DNA of 64,000 nt, taken from assembly GCA_030867875.1 (NCBI GenBank), contig JAOWCC010000936.1, positions 75,053,032 to 75,117,031 of the forward strand. Direction: 5' to 3'. Below the pieces are notes generated by a model. The model ran no database searches. It saw only the letters and a program-made list of their open reading frames with translations, and had not been told where the DNA came from. Position numbers and translations under genes: made by a program. The DNA comes from Actinernus sp. WN-2022. Lineage: Eukaryota > Cnidaria > Anthozoa > Actiniaria > Actinernidae. Below are positions 58,939 to 64,000 of the stretch, piece after piece; within the stretch, counting starts at the first letter, position 1; every line of letters begins with the position of its first letter.

Positions 58939-60343
58939 ATTGTAATTAAGTAGTACTGTATACTTTAGAATTTAGGAATAAGAGAAGAGAGAAGTTGAAA
59001 CTGATTCAAATAAATATTATTACAAAGAGTAGCAGCAATCATGTGAATAGAACGAAGTCATTAGAGAAAATGTCAGAAAAGTTGTAAAATTCATAAATAT
59101 TTTTCAGTCAATATTAGTATATTTGGTAAGAATATAGTTTTTGCTTGAAAAAATATTCAATTTTTTATTTTATTTCTTGTGCCAGTTTTTTAAACATTCT
59201 TTTAACTGAAACGAATATTAAATAACAACACTGCAAATCTGGTAAGTGTTTATGTGTTTTACTTACATTTACAAATGTCGCCATGGTTGGTTCACATTAT
59301 TTAATCGTCAAGCCACGTGCGTTTGGGAGCGCCAGACACTTTCGTAAACATATATTCTAAAATGTTAGAAATTTCCATTCAAAGCCCGTATAACTCTAGT
59401 CAGCCCTAGAAAAACTCAAAAATGTTTCCATTTCCGTCAAAGAAACCTTCGGATTCAGCAACATAATGGCTACGAATGGGACAAAACTTCGCTCACGTTT
59501 TGGTCGTGACTCGTGGTGCATGGTGTTTAGGGACTTGAAAACTCGTAGGTGCTTTTTGTAGAATGTTACTTTCATTTCATCCCGCAACATCACTACAGAT
59601 CGAAAGCTCCTACGTAGGTACCTTCATAAAATGTTTCCGAGCTTTCTCTTTACGGAAAATTAAATATTTATGTACTTGTACTCACGGATCTTGTCTGGCT
59701 GGCTGGCTAGCTTTCGACCCCCGCGTATTACAATCATCGAAACTGCTCTCACAAATTTTAGGGTGTTATAATCACTTGCTGTCACAATCCGTAGGAGAAT
59801 CAATTGCACATAATTACGAATGAAGAAACACGATGAAAGATTGAACGATTTATCCACAACAACAACTTATCCAGTGGTCCTTGGCCTTGGGAGAAAAAAA
59901 TCACGTCCTGCAGACTGCAGTTGACGTAACGATGGCAATGTAAAAAAAACGCGAGCTGATTGGTTGACGGCCCCGGAAGTCGATAAAATGTCACATGGCC
60001 GCCACGTGAACAGTGCAATCGGATTGGTTTGGCGGTTGGCGGCGACTTCCGGGTCGACACAAAAAATAATAAAGGATAAAAAAGACTTGCGAAACTTGAC
60101 TCGGGCGGCCAAAGGCCTGGCCCGAGTAATTAACAAGTTCTAGTTTAGCTCACGCTCGACACATCCAAAGTTGAGTTACTTAATTAAAACGTTCTTTTGT
60201 TAATCTCGGTTTGGTCACGAGCCTGTATTTACTAAGGTCGTTTTCGATCCATTGACAACATTGAATAGAACTCATTTTCCAACAACCTGTGTTTGTTACA
60301 GGGAACTAATTAAGTATTGATTATATCTTAAACTATCGGTACC

Positions 60344-61130
60344 TTAGATAAAGACCTTAATTTCACAAAGCATGTGGCTGATATCACGCGCAGAGTCAGT
60401 TGTCAAACACAGGTCATGCAAAGGCATAAGAGGTTAATCGATACCGACACTAAGGTTAAGTTATACAATGCCTACTTATTACCACATCTAAATTACTGCT
60501 CAATAGTATGGCACCACTGCGGGCAGCGCAACTCGAAGAAACTGGAAAAACTTAATGAACGTAGCTTGCGTTTCGTCTATAATGACCGCGACAGTACATA
60601 TACGCAGTTACTTAAACGCATAGGACATCCATCCTTATATAATATGAGAATACATAATATCTTAACACTTGTATATAAGTCCTTACACAGGCTAGCTCCT
60701 GAATATATCAGTAATCTTTTTACCTATAGAACTTGTAGTATTAAGTTACGTGGAGTACACTCCCTTACTATTCCTCATGTTAATACTACTACATATGGTT
60801 TGCACTCTGTTTCTTACTATGGCAGTAAGCTATGGAACTCCCTCCCTAACACTATCAGGACACTTCCTACTGTTAGGGCTTTCAGATCTGCTATCAGCGA
60901 CCTTGAATTTGATACTGACTGCTGTTCTTTCTGTAGATAGTTAATGATAGATTCATATAATTAATGGTATTTTTATTATAGCATTCGATACAAATTGTAA
61001 ATTATTTTACTCTATTCTATTTTATACATATATTTATTATTGTTATTATTTTCTCTCTCGAAGATATTAGCACCCTGTGCTACCTTAAATTCGAGTCGAA
61101 ATAAAGGTTATTGTATTGTATTGTTGTTGT
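60344..61130 (+). mobile_element. LINE 3' end with intact ORF tail
   Basis: Open from the junction (LDKDLNFTKHVADITRRVSC) to a stop at 60940. Includes KVKLYNAYLLPHLNYCSIVW, KKLEKLNERSLRFVYNDRDS and YGSKLWNSLPNTIR, the thumb and C-terminal part of a LINE reverse transcriptase. The 3' UTR ends in TATTGTATTGTTGTTG repeats at the LTR junction. No target duplication is visible, and the intact frame suggests youth. Confidence 0.85.
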
Positions 61131-61673
61131 AAGCGATCCCGACAACAAGCCAATAAGAATTGAGTATTCCTAATTACAGTTCCGTACTTTGTCAGGTACC
61201 AAATCCATTGAACTTTCCGTCAATGCAGATTAGTCACCAACTTCAAGTTGGATTTCTATGGAACATATCTAAAGACTCGTATAATGTTTTACGCTCAAGC
61301 TATGATATTTGATTTCTAGTTTCACCTTTGACATATCTTATTTATGTTGTCGATCGGTTGGAACACCTTCCTTTCAAGGTCAGTTTTGCGATGTTCGGGC
61401 CACGACCTATACGTACAATAGGAGTTCATGTAAAGACAGCTGGATTGCTTGAGAACTATTCTGGTCAAGGACATCTGTTCACCACATAGACCATTGTTTG
61501 TAAATGACATAAATATAGACCGCCGAATACTCTTGTAAGTTGCCAGTCATTGAGACCAGTAATAAAGTACGTTAAGATCCAACCCTGGTTGTTGTCGCTA
61601 CAAGCTCTACGAGAATCCCCACAGATCAGGACTGAAAAGACTCCCTGACACTAGGCACGAATTTTTTAATCGT

Positions 61674-61895
61674 ATGAAAGGTGTGAGTTGCCCCACTAGG
61701 GAGTCTAGTGAGAAAAAAATCGTCGGACATCTCAAAAACTCCAGGGAGACCGTAATCTATTCACCAAACATGTCCCTCCACGCTACTATGTTTCCACCCC
61801 GCACCGGTGATAGTAACAACCAACACAGCCCACCGACCTTCATCACTGTGGCTGGAAGACCTGCCTACTTGAACAAACTTAAAGGCCGACGTTAG
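61674..61895 (+). CDS. Hypothetical small protein of the virus-like element
   Basis: 73 residues from MKGVSCPTRESSEKK to YLNKLKGRR, with FITVAGRPAYL near the end. Third positions look coding (C/T-rich). It follows the LTR insertion point on the same strand as the basic ORFs. I do not recognise it; neighbourhood alone ties it to the Polinton-like locus. Confidence 0.45.
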   Translation: MKGVSCPTRESSEKKIVGHLKNSRETVIYSPNMSLHATMFPPRTGDSNNQHSPPTFITVAGRPAYLNKLKGRR

Positions 61896-62004
61896 AAAAA
61901 TAAAACAAAAAAGGTAATCATTGTCTTGTAGACTCTACCGAAATCGTAAATTCCTAACCGCATTAGGTCATGGGAACAAGCATCAGTGTCATAAATTGGC
62001 TTTA

Positions 62005-62362
62005 ATGGCCTCCCCGAAACAAGTCAATGTTTGTAGCGAGGTGACTCACAACTTCCTCCAGAGGAGAACACCGACATTACATCCAGGACTTCTACGATCC
62101 ATTCGAGACCAGCCTGACATCGTGAAGGCTATACGTGTCTTGGGGGATCCCCGACAACCTTTGGTCAAACGTCAACGTGCCTTGCGACAGCATGGCGGTG
62201 GTGTGGGCCCTAATCCTAGGGATCATTGCCTCCTCCGTTTTGCCTTTAATCCTTAAACCGATTTTCAAAACCATCAAGAACAAAATCACCAAAAAATATA
62301 ATAGGACTGTGGAGGCCCATAAATACAGGCGATCCATTCATCCCAAATTAGTTGAAGCATGA
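62005..62362 (+). pseudogene. Small hydrophobic-segment protein of the virus-like element, frameshifted
   Basis: The first frame (from 62005) contains VKAIRVLGDPRQPLVKRQRA followed by LRQHGGG; near 62195 coding shifts frame to LILGIIASSVLPLILK and a basic C-terminus ending KLVEA at 62362. A conserved Polinton/adintovirus small protein has this layout (basic helix, a glycine pair, then a hydrophobic segment). That comparison is from memory of the pattern and needs a profile search. Confidence 0.45.
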
Positions 62363-62400
62363 AGTACAATGAGTAGGCTTACGTCGTCCCCGAAAAAGAC

Positions 62401-62604
62401 ATGGGTAATCTACAATCGGTAACGGAGGCTGAAGATACACCTCAAACAGGCGGGGCTCATGACACAGTATGTCCAAAATTACTGCCATTCAGCAACAAGA
62501 ACTTAATCCACTACAAAATAGATTACCGACGCGGCTACTCCTGGAACACCCTACAAACAGAAGCTTCACATACAGTTACCTCCCTACAGTTCCCCACCCA
62601 GTAA
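62401..62604 (+). CDS. Hypothetical ORF of the virus-like element
   Basis: 67 residues, MGNLQSVTEAEDTPQTGG to TVTSLQFPTQ. The frame is open upstream to a stop at 62374-62376, before which MKYNE looks like a separated start, so a nonsense change may have shortened it. Function not recognised. AATAAA on this strand at 62791-62796. Confidence 0.4.
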   Translation: MGNLQSVTEAEDTPQTGGAHDTVCPKLLPFSNKNLIHYKIDYRRGYSWNTLQTEASHTVTSLQFPTQ

Positions 62605-62911
62605 AGACCGATCCGGGATTCGTCACCAATCCAAGACATCTATGACTGAGAAATAATTAAACGCCCTCTTCCTTTGATTAAACAAGCACGAAAAAAAAAG
62701 ATTAGAAAGAGGAAGAAGAACACTACTACTATGAAAGGAAAAGGACATGTCCGAGTCCCATCCCGTTGTTGAGTGTAACATTTAGAAGAAAATAAAGCAC
62801 ATGCAGTAATTCTTAATTCATTTGTCACATCCATGTTTTATTTCTGACACTTAGTCTTTTTTACATTGAGATGGGTGGTTTCCCATTTCTCTCTCTCTCT
62901 CTAACTTGTGG
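62605..62911. other. Convergent 3' regions
   Basis: Contains a plus-strand AATAAA (62791-62796) downstream of the virus-like ORFs and a minus-strand AATAAA (62837-62842) for the gene at 62912-63577, about 40 bp apart. A CT-microsatellite lies at 62889-62901. Confidence 0.6.
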
Positions 62912-63577
62912 CTAGAACCTCCTCCTCCTGTAAGACAGGAGGTCTGCTTGAATGTCCGCCAACAGCTTTTGCAGATCCTCTTCCACATCCTCCTCCAGCT
63001 TCATAGACTCCTGGGTACCTGAATCAAAATTCTAGTTTAGGTGAGGCTAAAGGCTTAATCGTGTTACAGCCATCATAAGGTTGTTGTGTAGAGAGGAAGT
63101 CGAAAGGATGTTCCATCCTCGACACGGTGCGTGGAGCATTTCGCGGTGGGTAGCGATATATCAGCTCCCGTTGGGGTATACGAAGAGTGACCGCCGGTCG
63201 TACTTTGCCTTGTTTTTCTTTGATTTTACAGGCGCCTTGGGAGGCTCCTGGACTGGACTAGGTGTTTTGGGTTCGAGCATGCCACCACCTCTTACTTGAG
63301 CTAGGTTGTGACACATCGTTTCTGTCAAAGTATATACACACTGCTGTGTTCTTTCTTGCTTCTCTTCTTCTTTTGAGTTCTTTTTCTTCTCTTCCTCCAC
63401 CTTCTCGAGACCACACTGTTCTTCTTCTTCTTCTTTCAGCAAGGTCTTCAGTTCCTTTCTCTTTATTGGCAATCTTCTTCTGACGTTCCGCTTCCAGTTT
63501 TGAATGCATTTCTTTTGGCCATCCCTTGTAGTCATCAATTCGTAGATCCTCAATCCTCTCCTCAAGCATGTAAAGGC
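62912..63577 (-). CDS. Last two exons of an unrecognised gene
   Basis: Exon 63577-63296 (acceptor CAG, donor GTAAGA) joins exon 63018-62912 (acceptor CAG) in frame, giving LYMLEERIEDLRIDDYKGWP, a Lys/Arg/Glu-rich helical stretch, then QESMKLEEDVEEDLQKLLAD and a C-terminus LLSYRRRRF. Likely coiled coil; no catalytic motif. A second open frame over 63161-63586 also looks coding, but only the frame used here matches the phase of the terminal exon. Poly-A signal at 62837-62842. Upstream exons lie beyond the window. Product not identified. Confidence 0.6.
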
Positions 63578-64000
63578 CTGGTTCATTTAACGGAAAATAG
63601 ATTTACGTTAAAAAAATGTTTTCTGACAGAAATAACAGTTTAAACAAAATCTAATTACACCCAGGAGTATGTTACACCATAATACTAACATAAACTTCTT
63701 TAAAATTGTTAAGTGGATGGTTGTCGTATCACGTGATCGATGACGTCATAATTATATAAAATCGTTTACGGCTGCGACGATGACATATGAATATAAAGTA
63801 ACCCTGCTAAAACATTACTCCTACCGCAGTGTTTCAGACCACGCTTATAAAACATGACTATCATGTAAAGATGGGTACAAAAAGTCACGTGACCTATTTT
63901 TCATATTTTCGCCTTAATTACTCGTTAACGAAACTGATTGTAGTCATCTTTTCTAAGCTGATTTAGGTAAAAGACTTCAGCCTTAACTAAACATATCCAC
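63578..64000. other. Intron or flank of the right-hand gene
   Basis: AT-rich, contains CACGTGA-type motifs (about 63730 and 63893) but no further exon or repeat I can define. Confidence 0.4.

Larger units (their letters stand above)
57092..60126. mobile_element. 3-kb unclassified insertion within the LTR
   Basis: Defined by comparison with the intact LTR, in which ATAATAAA and TTAACAAG are contiguous. Both ends carry ACTCGGGCCA in inverted orientation near the junction (about 57111; about 60117-60126), and TAA-like bases flank it. It contains a poly-G run, a Mutator-like terminus, a MITE and a tRNA SINE. A minus-strand MATFVN followed by GTAAGT at 59293-59276 might be a captured first exon. 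It could be a transposon or a larger rearrangement. Confidence 0.65.
57029..61650. mobile_element. Solo LTR split by two insertions, CTAG duplication
   Basis: TGTTAAGG at 57029 and CCCTGACA at 61650 with CTAG on each side (57025-57028; 61651-61654). Its three pieces (57029-57091, 60127-60343, 61131-61650) align in order to the uninterrupted LTR at 7204-8041. The 61131-61650 piece lacks about 45 bp present in the other copy (a repeated CATCTGTCTACCACATAGAC segment). Confidence 0.9.

Noticed and set aside
59276..59293. MATFVN first exon on the minus strand
   Set aside because: Attractive start context and donor, but no following exon could be linked in frame.

Overview
This is a repeat-dense, intron-rich animal nuclear window. 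The coding sequence and the repeat style (fold-back MITEs, CR1/L2-like LINE tails, a Polinton-like relic) fit an anthozoan cnidarian, most likely a stony coral; that assignment is inference, not measured. Two host genes can be rebuilt exon by exon. Flotillin-1 is on the minus strand (14943-46158, 14 coding exons, 428 aa). Ribosomal protein uS7/RPS5 is on the plus strand (coding 48487-53997, 5 coding exons, 209 aa, with a probable short TOP-type non-coding first exon at 46432-46455). Their 5' ends are about 270 bp apart, so they probably share a divergent promoter (46159-46431). The last two exons of an unrecognised minus-strand gene lie at 62912-63577.

Left flank (1-14.9 kb): no host gene. 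It holds LINE 3' ends (567-1437; 6354-7117), several terminal-inverted-repeat MITEs, an 838-bp solo LTR with a 4-bp target duplication (7204-8041), and a 3.67-kb fold-back element (8448-12119). That element has very long inverted ends built from 20-bp minisatellites and is flanked by a 6-bp duplication ATAAAC.

Flotillin introns (15-46 kb) contain a nested transposon landscape. The largest element is 8 kb (27636-35630), with about 85-bp inverted ends TAGCCTCC...GGAGGCTA and a 9-bp target duplication, which is Mutator-like. It carries a broken RecQ-like helicase (P-loop and cysteine cluster kept, middle deleted) and a second cnidarian-type ORF, and was later split by a CR1/L2-like LINE whose 1095-codon PHD-endonuclease-RT ORF is open. 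Two shorter elements (18944-19839, 36183-36555) share the TAGCCTG...CAGGCTA ends and have 9-bp duplications. Other introns carry TTAA-, TA- and GTGAC-flanked elements, tRNA-derived SINEs and a three-level nest at 41.4-44.8 kb.

Right flank (54-64 kb): a degraded Polinton/adintovirus-like locus. It has a frameshifted packaging-ATPase relic (55.2-55.7 kb), small arginine-rich basic proteins (56.6-57.0 kb), and further small ORFs including one with a hydrophobic segment (61.7-62.6 kb). A solo LTR of the 7.2-kb family landed in one of the basic-protein ORFs (CTAG duplication). It was itself split by a 3-kb unclassified insertion and by a LINE 3' end. This nesting gives a relative order of events: virus-like element, then LTR retrotransposon, then LTR recombination, then the later insertions.
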